DNA of 64,000 bases from Charina bottae (GCA_023362775.1 JALMGJ010000001.1:90274501-90338500), one strand, 5' to 3'; shown: positions 1 through 11,814, counted from the first letter of the stretch. Numbers and translations: made by a program. The notes: generated by a model not told the origin, from the sequence alone.

Positions 1-841
1 TTAAATAGGAGAGGTGAAAGAACCGAACCCTGTGGCACCCCACAAACGAGGCGGCGAGAGTTGGATCTTTCATCTCCTATTACCACTGATAGGGACCGGC
101 CCCAGAGGAAGGAGGTGAACCAGCGCAAAACTACGCCGGCCACCCCCAACTCCTGGAGCTGTTCCAAAAGGATACCATGGTCGATGGTATCGAAGGCCGC
201 TGAGAGGTCAAGGAGAGCCAGGATGGATGCACTTCCTCCATCCCGCTCCCGCCAGAGATCATCTGTAAGCGCGACCAATGCAGTTTCCACCCCATATCCC
301 GGCCTGAAACCTGACTGGAAGGGGTCCAGATAATCCGTTTCATCCAGAATCCTCTGGAGTTGCAAGGCCACCACTTTCTCAACCACCTTCCCCAAAAAGG
401 GGAGGTGGGAGACAGGACGAAAATTGCCCAATACAGTAGGGTCCAGCGATGGCTTCTTGAGCAGGGGGTATACCAGCGCCTCTTTAAAAGCATCTGGAAA
501 CACCCCCTGCTCCAGAGATATATTAACCATCGCCTGGACCCAACCACAGGTCACCTCCCTGGCTGCTTGAACCAGCCAGGAAGGGCAAGGGTCTAGATGG
601 CATGTGGTGGCCTTCACACTCTGGAGGATCCTGTCCACTTCCTTAGGTCCAACAGGATCAAACCATTCCCAGATAACCGGGTAATGATGTTCCCTGGGCA
701 TCTCTCCAGACTCTGCCTCACGCTTGGAGTCTAACTTAGACCGGATCTGAGCGATTTTATCCTGCAGATGCTTAGAAAATTCTTCCGCACGGCCCTGTAA
801 GTGGGTCACAGACTCCACCTTCCCTAAAAGTGATCGTGTTA
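1..841 (-). mobile_element. L2-type LINE fragment (reverse-transcriptase region), runs off window start
   Basis: The plus strand reads as the reverse complement of an L2-clade non-LTR retrotransposon. The first 200 bases closely match the start of the L2 copy at 47.8-48.0 kb, and the rest matches the copy at 28.8-29.6 kb, including the segments for the RT finger region. The element is read on the minus strand and its 3' part lies outside the window. Frames are broken; the longest piece, on the minus strand from 547 to 131, mixes frames. Similarity stops near 841, which I take as 5' truncation, the usual outcome of target-primed reverse transcription. L2 identity rests on the RT signature seen in the better copy at 47 kb. 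Confidence 0.8.
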
Positions 842-1751
842 TGGAAGAATAGCCAGTTACCATACTACAGGTGGGCAAGTATCTGGAAAGATGACACTGT
901 TCTACCGCAAGAGATCCATCCACTCCCCATGAGGAGGAGATTATTGTCTGTACCTGCCAAGATTTGCTGGGACTGAGACAAGCCCATGTGCGTAATAGTG
1001 AAGCAGAGCTTCAATATCTGATCCAAAGCATCAACTGTTTTTCAGTTAAAGAAATCCTTGGAATTCCTCATAGTCGATCTAAAATTCAGGAATGAAACTA
1101 GCTGATGCACATGACACCAGAGGAAAATGAAGCCGCCACAAACTGAAGAGTTACACTCATGGAATGTATTGTAGAGTTTTCCTGCTGTTCTGTGATTCTA
1201 AAACCCTCAGCAAGAACTATTTTAATAATTTTCCTTTTATCACATGGGAGGTAAAGAAAAGATGAAGGGTACTTTTTTACCCCAAGAAAATGCAGGTATT
1301 TAGCAAGGAAACCCTGAAAGTTGGCAATCCAAAGAGAGAATATAACTTAACAAAGAACAAAATTGTGGCATCCAACTATTTTTCCTAAAGGCTACTCCAG
1401 CTAAAATCACAGGTGTCAAGTGCAATGCTGGTTATCTTTTTACTTCTTATTGTGGGCCTCAGATTTGGAAGTCTTCCAAATTTATGTGTGTATCCTGAGG
1501 TGCAAGATTAGGACCAAGATCTTGAAGAGAAAGAATCCATATGTATGAATCACAGAGACTCCAATGAACTGGAAGTTTAGCAGTTTTCTACAGCCAAAAA
1601 TCTAATATAATAGACCACACAAAGGATTCATTAGTATGCATTAAAGTCACGTCTAACTTTTTTGGCACAAAACAATTTCTAAATATTTTGATCTACACTT
1701 ACTTGTATTATGGAATATTTGTATATATGTTAAATATCTATGTATTACAAA
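842..1751. other. Unannotated AT-rich sequence
   Basis: No repeat family, convincing open frame or splice pattern was recognised here. Confidence 0.5.
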
Positions 1752-2386
1752 AGGTTTTAGCCAGTTTGGTCTAGTGCAGAGCTTTCCAAACTGTGTGTCG
1801 CAACACAAAAGTGTGTCGCCACACACAGTCTGGTGTGTCGCCACACAACCCGGAAGCACTGATCATCATCAGTGCTTCCGGGTTTTCCCGTGGCGACACA
1901 CCAACGGCGGCGCGCAAAAACCCGAAAGCGGCAGCAGCGCTTCCGGGTTTTTGCACGCTGCCGCAACGGCGGCACTTCCAGGTTTTCCCGCGGCGACACA
2001 CCAACGGCAGTTGGTGTGTCGCCACAGGAAAACTTTGGAAAGCCCTGGTATAGTGGTTAAGGTGCTGGGCTAGAAACCAGGAGGCTGTGAGTTCTAGTCT
2101 TGCCTTAGGCATGAAAGCTGGCTGGGTGACCTTGGGCCAATCCATGTCTCTCAGCCTTAGGAAGGAGCCAATGGCAAAGCAGGAGACTGAGAGTTCTAGT
2201 CCCGCCTTAGGCACGAAAGCCGGCTGGGTGACCTTGGGCCAGCCACTCTCTCTCAGCCCAACTCACCTCACAGGGTGGTTGTTGTGGGGAAAATAGGAGG
2301 AGGAAGGAGTATTAGGTATGTTCGCCGCCTTGAGTTATTTATGAAAATAATAAAGGCGGGATAAAAATAAAAAAAAATAAAAAAAC
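1752..2386 (+). mobile_element. tRNA-derived SINE (Sauria-type tail), split by a hAT MITE
   Basis: A SINE head at 1752-1776 resumes at 2048 with the same tRNA-like text seen in the intact SINE at 34.1 kb (gccagtttgg, then ggctagaaacc and gttctagtc). The break is a hAT insertion at 1777-2047. Downstream the body is partly duplicated: the block ending in gaccttgggccaatcc recurs about 100 bp later as gaccttgggccagcc. The second block leads into the tail typical of Sauria SINEs (cgccttgag, then aaaggcggg and an A-rich end), which is thought to be shared with Bov-B LINEs. So this looks like a composite of two SINE subtypes, or an internally duplicated copy. No protein is encoded. Confidence 0.8.
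1777..2047 (+). mobile_element. hAT-type MITE (family A), 271 bp, inside a SINE
   Basis: Terminal inverted repeats begin cagagctttccaaa and end tttggaaagccctg. The flanks are an 8-bp target duplication with one mismatch: gtctagtg at 1769-1776 and gtatagtg at 2048-2055. The interior is GC-rich and built of inverted blocks (repeated gtgtcgccac and cttccgggtt motifs) and has no transposase. Eight-base duplications and a CAG terminus are typical of hAT elements. A second copy in opposite orientation lies at 35185-35455 and a third starts at 63982. Open frames crossing this block are by-products of its GC-rich inverted structure. Confidence 0.88.
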
Positions 2387-2447
2387 GTTCATCTTTTTAC
2401 TTCTTTAATTATTTAAATATTTTATCCTTATACATTTAGTTGCATTA

Positions 2448-2492
<45 letters not shown>

Positions 2493-2510
2493 CACACACA
2501 CACACACACA

Positions 2511-2545
<35 letters not shown>

Positions 2546-2579
2546 TGTATGTATGTATGTATGTATGTATGTATGTATG

Positions 2580-2626
<47 letters not shown>
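2448..2626. repeat. Compound microsatellite (TA)n-(CA)n-(GT)n-(ATGT)n-(AT)n
   Basis: A run of TA repeats passes into CA, then directly into GT, then a tetranucleotide ATGT tract and a final AT tract. The CA-GT junction and the flanking AT tracts make the whole block nearly self-complementary. Reading frames through it give only low-complexity peptides. Confidence 0.95.
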
Positions 2627-2631
<5 letters not shown>

Positions 2632-3169
2632 TCACTGTTTTTATCTGTATTGGTCCTGACAATTGTAATTTGAAATATACTTTTTTCATTCTTGGGTTTA
2701 TTCACCCCCTTTGTTCCTCACAATGACGTCTTCCCTCCTTGTGTTTCTCTACTGTACTGTTTTGTACAGGATTCAGGAATCTTGAAATCCCAGAAAGGTA
2801 AAAGCCAGAAGGAAGTTATCCAAGGTCTTTCCCTGGAAGTGATGCTCTCTGTTTCATTATAAAGAGGCTCTATCATTTAGTTTATTACTGAATATACCTA
2901 TCTAAAAATAGATTTTGTTATTCCTTTAAAATGTAGCATATGTTATTTCATCAGCCACACAGAAGTATATTACTCTTTTCATTCAAGGGCTTACATTTGA
3001 AGGCCATCAAACACAACTGCTGATTTACATTAAAGAACACCCTCCTCCCCCCCACAGGGCAACTTGATCACTTCCAGTCTACATCAGAAGTACCAAAAGA
3101 GAACTGTTCCCCTTTGTTGCTTGCATTTAGTTCAAATTAATGTGTTTTTCCCCATGATTTGGAAACCAT
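2627..3169. other. Unannotated sequence
   Basis: Nothing recognised. The right end may include more diverged CR1 sequence leading into the fragment that starts near 3170. Confidence 0.4.
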
Positions 3170-3620
3170 ATTCCTGTTGATGCAACTGAAACTGCATTTG
3201 CCTTTTTTGCAGCCACATTATGCGGCGGACACATTCAGTTTGTAATCAGTTATTATTCCAATGTCTTTTTCACAAGTACTGTTTCCATGACAGGTATCCC
3301 TCAACATATATATCAAAGCACTTGATTTGTGTTTCCTAATTGGCTAACTTTGTCTCTGTTAAATCTATTTGTTCAATTCAACTTCATTCTGTTATTTTCA
3401 GCCCATTCTTCTAACTTACCAAGATGTTTCTGAATTTTATTTATGACTACTAGCTCTCCCAACTAATTTTGTGCCAACTACAAATCTAAAATATATTTCC
3501 TCCACCACCTCATCCAAGTCATTAATAAAAATATTGATGAGTACAAAGCCCAGGGCTGAATCTTGTCACATCCCAATTGGCAAGACCTCTCTCCAGTTTG
3601 ATTAGAACCACTGATGACAT
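3170..3620 (-). mobile_element. Degenerate CR1-type LINE fragment
   Basis: The plus strand carries phrases familiar from reverse-complement CR1-like LINE remnants of amniotes, such as cagcccattcttctaactta, aattttgtgccaactacaaa and aagtcattaataaaaatatt. The match is diverged and no frame survives. Identification is from remembered consensus only. A second CR1-like piece at 4590-4905 is in the same orientation and may be from the same old element. Confidence 0.6.
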
Positions 3621-4446
3621 GCCAATTTAATCACAGAACTAACAAATTGAGCAAAATCACTGTGGGCATCAATATCAATCCCTCAAGCAAGTTAGAACTA
3701 GGGACATGCTATTACCCCCAATCCCCAACCAACAGATGGCAAATTATTGTTTTTCAGAAGCATCTGAAACAGGAAATAGAAATAGTAATGGGCAACTTGT
3801 TACTCTCACATAATTGGGAAAATGCACATTCTGCACCTGACAAAAAACCCCAACCTTTTTGGGCAAGATTGTGCTCTTTAATAGCTACTCAAGGAACTAA
3901 GGAAGGGAAATGCAATTCTGAACATAATCCTAAGAAGTACCTATCTAGGATTTTGCCCAAGAAGTAACAGTTATTGAACTGATTAGGAACAGTGATCAAT
4001 ATAAATGTAAATAGACACTTGTTGAGAAAGCAAAATGGACACATTTGACTTCAGATGAGCAAACTTCAAAAAATTAGGGGACTGACAAAAATATTGAAAT
4101 GGTAAATTAAGAAGGTCAAGTGCTTGGAGATTATTAAAAACTACAATAATAGCATCATGATTACATGTATACTGCAAATCAGAAAGGTATCACAAAGAGC
4201 AGGTAGACACCAGAATGCTTAACAAGCAGGGTCAGAGATGCCATTAAAAGCAGGAAGACTTCCTTTAAAAAATGGAAGTTTTGTCCCAAATTCTGGCAAA
4301 AGATGCAAAAGCAGTAGATACATTTGGCAAAGAGCGCTGAGACAAACAACAGCAGGAAAATCTTCTAATACATTGGGCAATCATCCTATCACTGGGCACT
4401 TTACTCATTTCCAGGATCTCTCAAAAATACAAAAAGGTTTAGCCAG
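3621..4446. other. Unannotated sequence between CR1-like fragments
   Basis: Open frames of 117 and 98 codons occur here on the plus strand but show no domain, no initiation context and no splice structure. They look like chance frames in old repeat DNA. Confidence 0.4.
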
Positions 4447-4574
4447 ACCATCCTGGGTGCCCTCCCAGTATGTAGATTTCAATTCCAGAATCCCCCCAGC
4501 CAGCATTGACATTACTGAGAATTCTGGGAGTTGAAATCCACAGATGTGGCAGTTGTCAAGGTTGAGAATTACTG
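4447..4574. mobile_element. Diverged copy of the cagtgtttctcaacc palindromic MITE
   Basis: The right half (gaattctgggagttgaaatc through gttgagaattactg) matches the right half of the MITEs at 11211, 13091 and 18217. The left half is more diverged and its outer end is uncertain. No target duplication could be confirmed. Confidence 0.5.
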
Positions 4575-4589
4575 AGCTAGATCTTTCAG

Positions 4590-4905
4590 TATCCTAGCTC
4601 TTCAGACCTGCCTCTGGAACTATACCTTCTTGATGTGGAAGATAGAGCCAAAATAGTAGTCCTATCCTTTCCTTACTAGCATTTTGCCATCTGTATTAAG
4701 TAGCTGGCGCACTGTTTCATTGATCATACTTCTATTTTGAAGATATCTGAAGAAGCTTTCTATTGTTCTTCACATCCATCACTGTCTTTACTGAGCAGTT
4801 GGTATACTGATTCTTTTCTTTTCAATATATCCAAAGACGACCTTTTTGTTATTCTTAGTGTCTTTCACTAATGTCAGCTTATTTTGAGCTTTTGTGGGAC
4901 ATACA
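4590..4905 (-). mobile_element. Degenerate CR1-type LINE fragment
   Basis: Contains the reverse-complement CR1-like stretch around atatctgaagaagctt and the following agcttattttgagctttt. It is the same orientation as the fragment at 3170-3620 and likely represents a more 5' part of a CR1-family element. No intact frame. Confidence 0.5.
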
Positions 4906-4910
4906 TTGGG

Positions 4911-5446
4911 AGCTAGAGTTTCCAAGGGCAGTAATGTTGAATATGTAAGTAACCAACTGCCACCTCACACTAAGAGTGAGAAACACAAAGCTGGATATTG
5001 TTTAATCCCTGGAAAAGACAGGGGAAAGGAGGACTGGATTTAAACTGAAGAGAATGTAAGAGAAGTCCTGCACCCTTATTTTGTCAGAGAGTAATCAACT
5101 GTTTGCATCGGCTTCAGTCTAGTGTGTAATAAAGATATTTAACTAACTATGCTGTCGAGTGTCTAGGTCAGAGCTTTCCAAACTGTGTGTCGGGACACGT
5201 TAGTGTGTCGGCTGCAGTGTCTGGGTGTGTCGCGGCTGCTGCTGCCTCCGAGCCCTGCCAGGATTCCACGCAGGTCCTAGTGCCTGCCTTGTGCCTTTCT
5301 GCCTCCAAACCTGCTGTGATTCTGTGCAGGTCCTAGTGCCTGCCTTGTGCCCTGCTGTAAGAGTGTGTCGCGAAATGATGCATGTCTAAAAAGTGTGTCA
5401 CCAACATGAAAAGTTTGGAAAGCTCTGGTCTAGGTAGTTTCAGGCA
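4911..5446. repeat. LTR-like dispersed repeat, copy A, interrupted by a hAT MITE
   Basis: The segment 4911-5168, continuing after the MITE at about 5436-5446, aligns by eye with 13226-13465. Shared landmarks in order are agctagag.ttcc, gggcag, ccaactgccacc, gatttaaactgaag, a TATA-like segment, aataaag followed by a tail, and agtttcag. A TATA-like box followed by an aataaa signal over about 250 bp suggests a degenerate solo LTR, but no terminal TG/CA or target duplication was established. Family unknown. Confidence 0.45.
5169..5427 (+). mobile_element. hAT-type MITE (family B), 259 bp
   Basis: Inverted termini cagagctttccaaact and agtttggaaagctctg are flanked by a perfect 8-bp duplication, gtctaggt, at 5161-5168 and 5428-5435. 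The termini are nearly the same as in family A but the interior differs: two imperfect copies of a unit containing gcaggtcctagtgcctgcc. A related copy with more repeat units lies at 50126-50484 in reverse. No transposase is present, so it would depend on a hAT transposase supplied elsewhere. Confidence 0.88.
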
Positions 5447-5589
5447 ATGTGATTCAGTAAAGTAAAACGTGACCACTGTAACCTTTTTGACACCATATCT
5501 TGAATTCCAAGCTATTTCTTTGCACTTTTCCTTTATGACCTGTTGTTCTTTTTATTCCTACACATGTTTTCTTGTTTTGTTTTGTTTTT

Positions 5590-6260
5590 AAATATTGTTT
5601 TATTGTATTATTATAAGATGCAAGAATTATATTACATTGGTTGGGTACAAATAATAAAGAAATTAATCAGGTAATTAAAATCAGATAACACATCACATTA
5701 ACATCCTAAAACTCTTGGGAGTAACTTTTAATTAAGCTTCTGGAAGACTCCAATGGTTACCAATGGAGCCAACAACACATCTAGAAGGAGGCCATTCCAG
5801 AGGGCCAGGGCCAACAAAGAGAAACATCTCCAGACTTCAGCCCCCTCTCTTCCCTAAAATGGGGCATGGCTGGTAGCTTCTTCTAAGAGAGATGCCTTGG
5901 ACAGGTAAAATCTGGTTAGAGATGATGGTCCTGAAGGTACTTAGTTGTCAAGCTATAAATAGCTCTATATATTCAAACCAGCACTTTGAATTGCATCTGA
6001 AAATATATTGGCAACCAGTACAGGGCCTATAAAATTAGCACATTGCGTCATGGTGCTGTGCAGCTACCAACATGTGGGGCTGTATATTCTCTTTGAAGTG
6101 GTCTTCAAAGGCAGCCCTATATAAAGCATATTGCAATAGTTCAGCAATTGGTGATAAGGACATGAATCTCCTGCTATACAGTCCTACTCATTCTTGTTCT
6201 GACTTTATAAAAATCTGCTTTATGTCCAAGATACAGGCTGTAGTCCAACTTGTGGTCTTC
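5590..6260 (-). mobile_element. Old L2-type LINE fragment (3' part)
   Basis: Diverged but collinear with the reverse-complement L2 3' region seen at 27.9-28.4 kb and 47.1-47.6 kb: a segment like ccagagggccagggccaaca, then gcactttgaattgcatctga, then gcatattgcaatagttc. No frame survives, so this is an older insertion. Confidence 0.65.
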
Positions 6261-8430
6261 CCATAGACATGTAGAAACCAAAATTTTAAATTAAATAGAT
6301 TTTTAATCTGATACACTTGTGCACTTATATAAAGAACTCTTGTGTACTGTACATATACTGTATAAAGAACTGACTATTGTATGAAAGGGAATGGATCTCC
6401 AGGGATTCAAAGCAATGGTCTGGGCAATATTTAGAAGTTTTTTTCTAGATAAAAGAGTTGGAGATAGTTTCTGTCTCTCCTTACCATAAAACACTGAGAA
6501 ATCTAAATTGAAAGTAAGTACAAGCAAAAGGCAAGCGTCAGGATCAATTCCATGGCTATTCCTACTTCAGGACCTAGCTGGTTGTAAGGCTGATGTAAAG
6601 ATGATTCATATTTTTCACAAAGCAACTTCTAGAGGAGATATATTCTTATCTGTCCTTATAATGTACACATTCCTGATTTGATTAGATTTGCTTTTGAAAG
6701 GATTTAACTCTTTAGAATTATGCATACCCTATTCATCTTTTCCATTTATGTTTCTACCTATATGAGTTCAGAGTTGAGGTCCAACATGGGATGTAACAGC
6801 AATTTTTAAAAGCACAAAAATATTAAAAAGCCCTTATTCTTTGTATTCGGATTACTTATTATTTCTATCCATTTATGCAGTATTTGAAATATTTTGCTTT
6901 GGGCATTAGAATAAATAAAGTATGTCTAACTGGCACCCAGCCATCCACAACATTTGTGAGATTTGATATGCTAATTTTATTAAGTGCATCAATATAAAAT
7001 TGGACTTAGCTGTAGCCCATATTATTTATACAGATTCTCTCTGGATCAAATTCTCAGTGCTTTAATTTATCTTCACTTTGATTCAAATGCAACACTGGCC
7101 AAGATGACAAACTCCCTTTTGTTGTGATTTGGGGGCTCCTCTGTAGAGTTAGTGACATATGAGTAAATAAAGAGACACAACACATGGTGAATCCTATATC
7201 AAGGAGCAGCAACCTCATAAAAAGCGTCCATGTCACATTGATATAGAGGGATTCCAAACAATAGACAGTCAAAACGTTCAATGTTTTGAAAAGGGACACT
7301 AAGCCCGTGCCACACTAAAGCCATCTTTAGCCGGTAGCACCCCAATGGCAAATCTTGATCTGCATAGACTATTCTACATTTACAGAAGAAATGCTTCCTT
7401 CAAAATATTAATTTTACAAATGGGTTGTTTTCCCCCAATCTGGATTTATTGCCAAAGGCCTTTTGGCTCATTTGAACAAACATCTATCAGAAAGCTCCCA
7501 AACAGCCTGTAGGAAGCATGATCAGTGAGGAGATATGTGTTACAGAAGCAAGAAAGAACTTGGGACTACAGTATTCTGACTTTTCCTGTCCTCCACAGTC
7601 TTCCTAGAAAAAAGAGGGCCTTCTTTCTTGTTCACTAGTATTGCACAGATCAATTTTGTTTTAAAAAAAATAATTGGCAAGGTCAACTGAAAAATATTCC
7701 ATTGAAGGCCCAGTGACATCTTATTATAACAGCAACTGTAATTCAAAAGATAATTAACAACTAGTAATGTTACCTATAGGCCACCCACCTGTTTTGCTTC
7801 ACAAAGCCTATGCATTTGCCTTAAGAAGTTTTCATTATTTGCATTTTTTTCCTTGATAACACTGTTAGACCACATGAATGGGTGACAAGGTCTTTGTTTC
7901 CTTAATGTCATTACAGGCTGCTGCTTCCAGACACTGGTTTTAAGTGATTTAGCAGAGATGATCACTTCTGGGGGGACTGGACTGATTTTAAGAGGCATGT
8001 TAATGCTGTTTTCATGTGCTCGAAAAGGCAGAATTCAAACAAACTGAACTTACTGTAAGTTACTAGAAATTACTTCTAATACAGTAATCATTTTTATAGC
8101 ACTGCAAAATCTTGTAGAATTTTGCCTCACCACAAATGTATGTGACGAGCTACAATTATTTTTCTTTTTTTAAAGCCATCTAGTGAACTCTAAATCCATG
8201 GCTATTCCAAGGCTATGCAACAAGTCTTTGGCAGATGTGAAACCTGAGACCAGATTTCCTGAAATCAATTTTCTATTCAATTCCACACAACAGATCTTAT
8301 TAGCAAAGTTTAAAAAAAACAGTAATTGAACATCTGAGCAAAAATAATCCATGGGATATCCACGGCTGTATTAGATTAAGAATTCCACCAAGGATCTCAA
8401 AGTCCCATATGTGAACAGCAGTGTTTTAAC
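6261..8430. other. Unannotated AT-rich sequence
   Basis: About 2.2 kb with no recognised repeat, RNA gene or credible exon. Open frames of 60-81 codons on either strand have no recognisable content. Confidence 0.5.
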
Positions 8431-8438
8431 ATCTACAG

Positions 8439-8520
8439 CAGTGTTTCTCAACCTTGGCCACATCAAGTTGTGTGGATTTCAACTCCCAGAATTCCCCAGA
8501 CAGCAGGTTGAGAAACACTG
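8439..8520. mobile_element. cagtgtttctcaacc MITE, short (82 bp) form
   Basis: Begins cagtgtttctcaaccttgg and ends gttgagaaacactg, with a perfect 8-bp target duplication atctacag at 8431-8438 and 8521-8528. It lacks the second half-palindrome present in the longer copies at 11211, 13091 and 18217. The duplication length and CAG terminus suggest hAT mobilisation. Confidence 0.88.
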
Positions 8521-8528
8521 ATCTACAG

Positions 8529-9967
8529 GCTACAAAGACAAACTAACCGAAGTATGACTGTATTCATTGCGGAGAGAAGCATGTGCAGTGTTGAAATCCA
8601 GCCTGTACGGTTCTGAACAGCTGCATTTTGTACTACAAATATCGTAAAGCACTGTGAAGAAGCATTTTCTCTTTTCCCTCCTCTATTACAATTAGATATT
8701 TTATATCACAAATCCCTACAGTGTAGAGCAGATGTCACTGTCATTCTCACTGTCAAAATCTGTAACTTTTGATGGAAAATAGACCTTTTTTTTAAGTGCA
8801 GCCAACAATAAAATCAAAGATGGTAATAATTTGCTAAAATCTTGAAGAAAGATGCCTCCTGTTTATTACTGGCTTAATATCACAGAATTTTACTTTGTGA
8901 GCTACTTTTATTGGCTTATCATTTTATAAAACCAGGTTTGCTATACATTTTGACAATTATTCAGTTCACTCTAAATACTCATTTACGATATTTTAGTGCC
9001 ACTTAGAAGATGCAGTATCTTCCCTTCGTTTGAATTTAAACTAAGACTCACATTATTGGCTTGCAATTAATTTGTTTATTCCTCCAACTCCTCACTCATC
9101 CAAGAGTTCATTCTAAGAATCTTAAATCAAGAATTAAAACATTTTGCTTTTTTATTACAAACTTGAAATCCATGTTACTTTTTTCTTTTGCATGGTGGGC
9201 TTGTATATAGCCTTTTTCAGACTAATTGTTTTTGCAACTAATGGGTTCACAGCCTAGAATCAGTAACTTCACATTTCTGTAAGGCTGGAAACAGAATCAG
9301 GAGCTTTGAAATAAACATAGCTGGGATTGATAGTAATGGAAAGAAGGCAAATTAAGGAAGGAAATAAGGTATAGTGGGTTTCCCTCTCAGGGGGCTGGGG
9401 AGAAGATACCATCGTCATATATAGAGCATTTAACACTTGCCATTGAAAGGGCTTATATTATCAGGAGCTTTCTGGTGCTATCAGCATCTAAATTAATTAA
9501 AAATAAGATTAAATGTATATTTTATTATAGTTATGCTCACTGTCCATAACCATGCATTTTGAACAAACATATCATAGTTCCCATATTCCTTACTCAGCCT
9601 ACTTCTTGTTGCCCAAGAGCAGGAAGTATTGAGTGATAAGGAGATCACTGTAGGAGCAATAGCAAATCATACAAGTCCTGTCCCATGATGCGAAGTGGTA
9701 TCCAAATACATTAAATAAATGACAGTTGTCTCCACAGGTCGGTATAATCTCCTATTAGTAATCTCTCATGTTAGCTGATACAATTACTGTAATCAAGAAT
9801 TACTGTCTATTATAAATTAATTTCATTTATCTGAATGTTCAGGAGGAGATTAAGATTACCCATGGGTTCAGATAAACAAGTAGATCAGATTCCAAGTAAA
9901 AATAACTAAAATTCCCGGGGGGCTTTGAATGAAAGCAGTCGTTTAAAGGAAATTGTTTTATATTGCG
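8529..9967. other. Unannotated AT-rich sequence
   Basis: No recognisable repeat, gene or structural element was seen. Confidence 0.5.
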
Positions 9968-10112
9968 TCACAGAATTGGTCCATCTTGTTCAGTCCTGCT
10001 CACATTCACTGGCCATAACTCTCCAGGACCCCTGGAGATGTCAAGGATTGAACCTGGAATCTTCTGTATGCAAGTACATGTTTTAGCATTAATCTATAGC
10101 CCTCCCATGAAA
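9968..10112 (-). mobile_element. Old tRNA-derived SINE (minus strand)
   Basis: The plus strand reads as the reverse complement of a tRNA-headed SINE. A box-B-like segment appears as ggattgaacctggaa, followed by ttctgtatgcaag and a degraded head near ctatagccctccc. The body includes ctccaggacccctggagatg. Several positions are decayed. The overlapping 72-codon frame is not a gene. Confidence 0.6.
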
Positions 10113-11202
10113 AGCTACACATCTGGAAGTAGAATTAGCAGTGGAAAAAATTGGAAAGACTGGAAAATTCAAATTCTTTAGAATTAAGTAGGGATGGGGT
10201 AAAAAGCAGGGTTGTTAATATAATGTTGGTTACCAATTGCTATCAGCAAAGTGAATTAAGGTCATTCTGAGTATGGAATTCCTGAAAAGATATAGTATTT
10301 CATCTGTATTCAATGAAAAAACCTTCAAAATTCCTTGGGTGTGCCTAATATTTTGTCAACTACTTTAAAGGGTACTAAAAATTATGCCTGTTCAGGAAAC
10401 ATCATTTTTAATCTCATTGGGCTTTATTCAGATTAACTACAAAGCACTATAACAATTTTATTCACTGAGTCTCAAATTGTTGGCATAATATTAGGAGAAA
10501 GGAAGCTTTAAAGAGGGCGGGCCATAAAACTATGGGGAAACAAATAAGGGAAAGAAATAACAGCAATTAGCTTTTTTTTTTTTTACAAAAGGTTCTTCCT
10601 CTTTGGGGAACTTTCAAAGAGTATAAACTGGATTGTATTCACATGAAAAATAAATACTGTAGGGCTAAGAAATGAAAAAGGGTTTGTACCATACTTTTAT
10701 TCTGTTCAATTAACCATCTTAACATAGAACACATTTGAAATAGATCAAATTACATAAGCCAAGAATACAAACTAGGCTTGTTTAGTATAATATTGTATAT
10801 AATACTATGTTGTTTGTTAAATAAACCAGAACAATTATATTATTACATAACTCCATGAACCTAAGTTAACCAAGGAGTGACCACAGAAACTCTAAAATCA
10901 AGTATATAAATAAATGTGTAGCTGGAGAGGCAGGAAAAACAACAACAACCAAAACTTACTCAAAAGAGAAATTGGGGGAAAAATATAAAATGCTTATTAT
11001 GGAACTTATGATATGAGTAGGATCTTTGCCAACATTAGTGCACCATGCATTAAATTGTCATTTTATTTCTTAAAGTTTAATACTTTAGTATTCCAAAAGC
11101 AGTTAACATGGGTGTATAGGCTGGAGAAAAAACAAACAGTATATAAAATAAATATCTGGAAGAGAGATCAAGGAAGAAAAAGTTTTGCACTTCCTAATAG
11201 GA
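10113..11202. other. Unannotated AT-rich sequence
   Basis: Nothing recognised beyond short homopolymers. Confidence 0.5.
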
Positions 11203-11210
11203 CTCTATAC

Positions 11211-11339
11211 CAGTGTTTCTCAATCTTGGCCCTTTTAAGAGGTGTGGACTTCAACTCCCAGAATTCCCCAGCAAGCCATGGGGGAATTCTGGGAGTTGAA
11301 GTCTGCACCTCTTAAAAGGGCCAAGGTTGAGAAACACTG
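11211..11339. mobile_element. cagtgtttctcaacc palindromic MITE, 129 bp
   Basis: An almost fully palindromic element: the left arm runs to the centre at ccatggggg and the right arm mirrors it to gttgagaaacactg. A perfect 8-bp target duplication, ctctatac, lies at 11203-11210 and 11340-11347. No coding capacity; the internal frame is incidental. Confidence 0.92.
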
Positions 11340-11544
11340 CTCTATACATTAAGCAAACTATGGAGCAGAGATCAGCTGATACAGCTGCAGCTGATTTTCT
11401 CCATTATCTGAACCACATACGTTTCAACATTGCTACAATTCAAAATATTCCAATAGGGTTTCTAGAAATTCTAAATGCATATAAAAAAGTAAGACTTTTC
11501 TCTATGATGGTAAGGATATGTCTGTTTACAAGGAGGACAAGAGC

Positions 11545-11619
11545 CACTTTTGTTCTATGAGCTGTACCTATGAAACAGCAAGAGGGAGTTTCATAGGTAC
11601 AGCTTATAGAACAAAAGTG
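11545..11619. repeat. Near-perfect 32-bp stem hairpin with 11-nt loop
   Basis: The arm 11545-11576 (cacttttgttctatgagctg and onward) is the inverted complement of 11588-11619 with one mismatch visible. The loop is agcaagaggga. The size resembles a microRNA precursor hairpin, but it could equally be a tiny fold-back MITE. There is no evidence of expression. Confidence 0.85.
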
Positions 11620-11814
11620 TTCCAAAAGTAGCAAGAGGCAGTTGGTTACTCAAGAAGCCCAAATAAAGACAGCTTCATATGCTTATTTTTTTCTCTAATT
11701 AACTGATATGCTGATCCTCCATGATCTACCCTGATGTCTCAAAATCTGAGAAACCTCATCAGGCTCCACCCATGGCAAGCCATAACCTATAGCTAGCTTG
11801 ACCATGGCCTAGAC

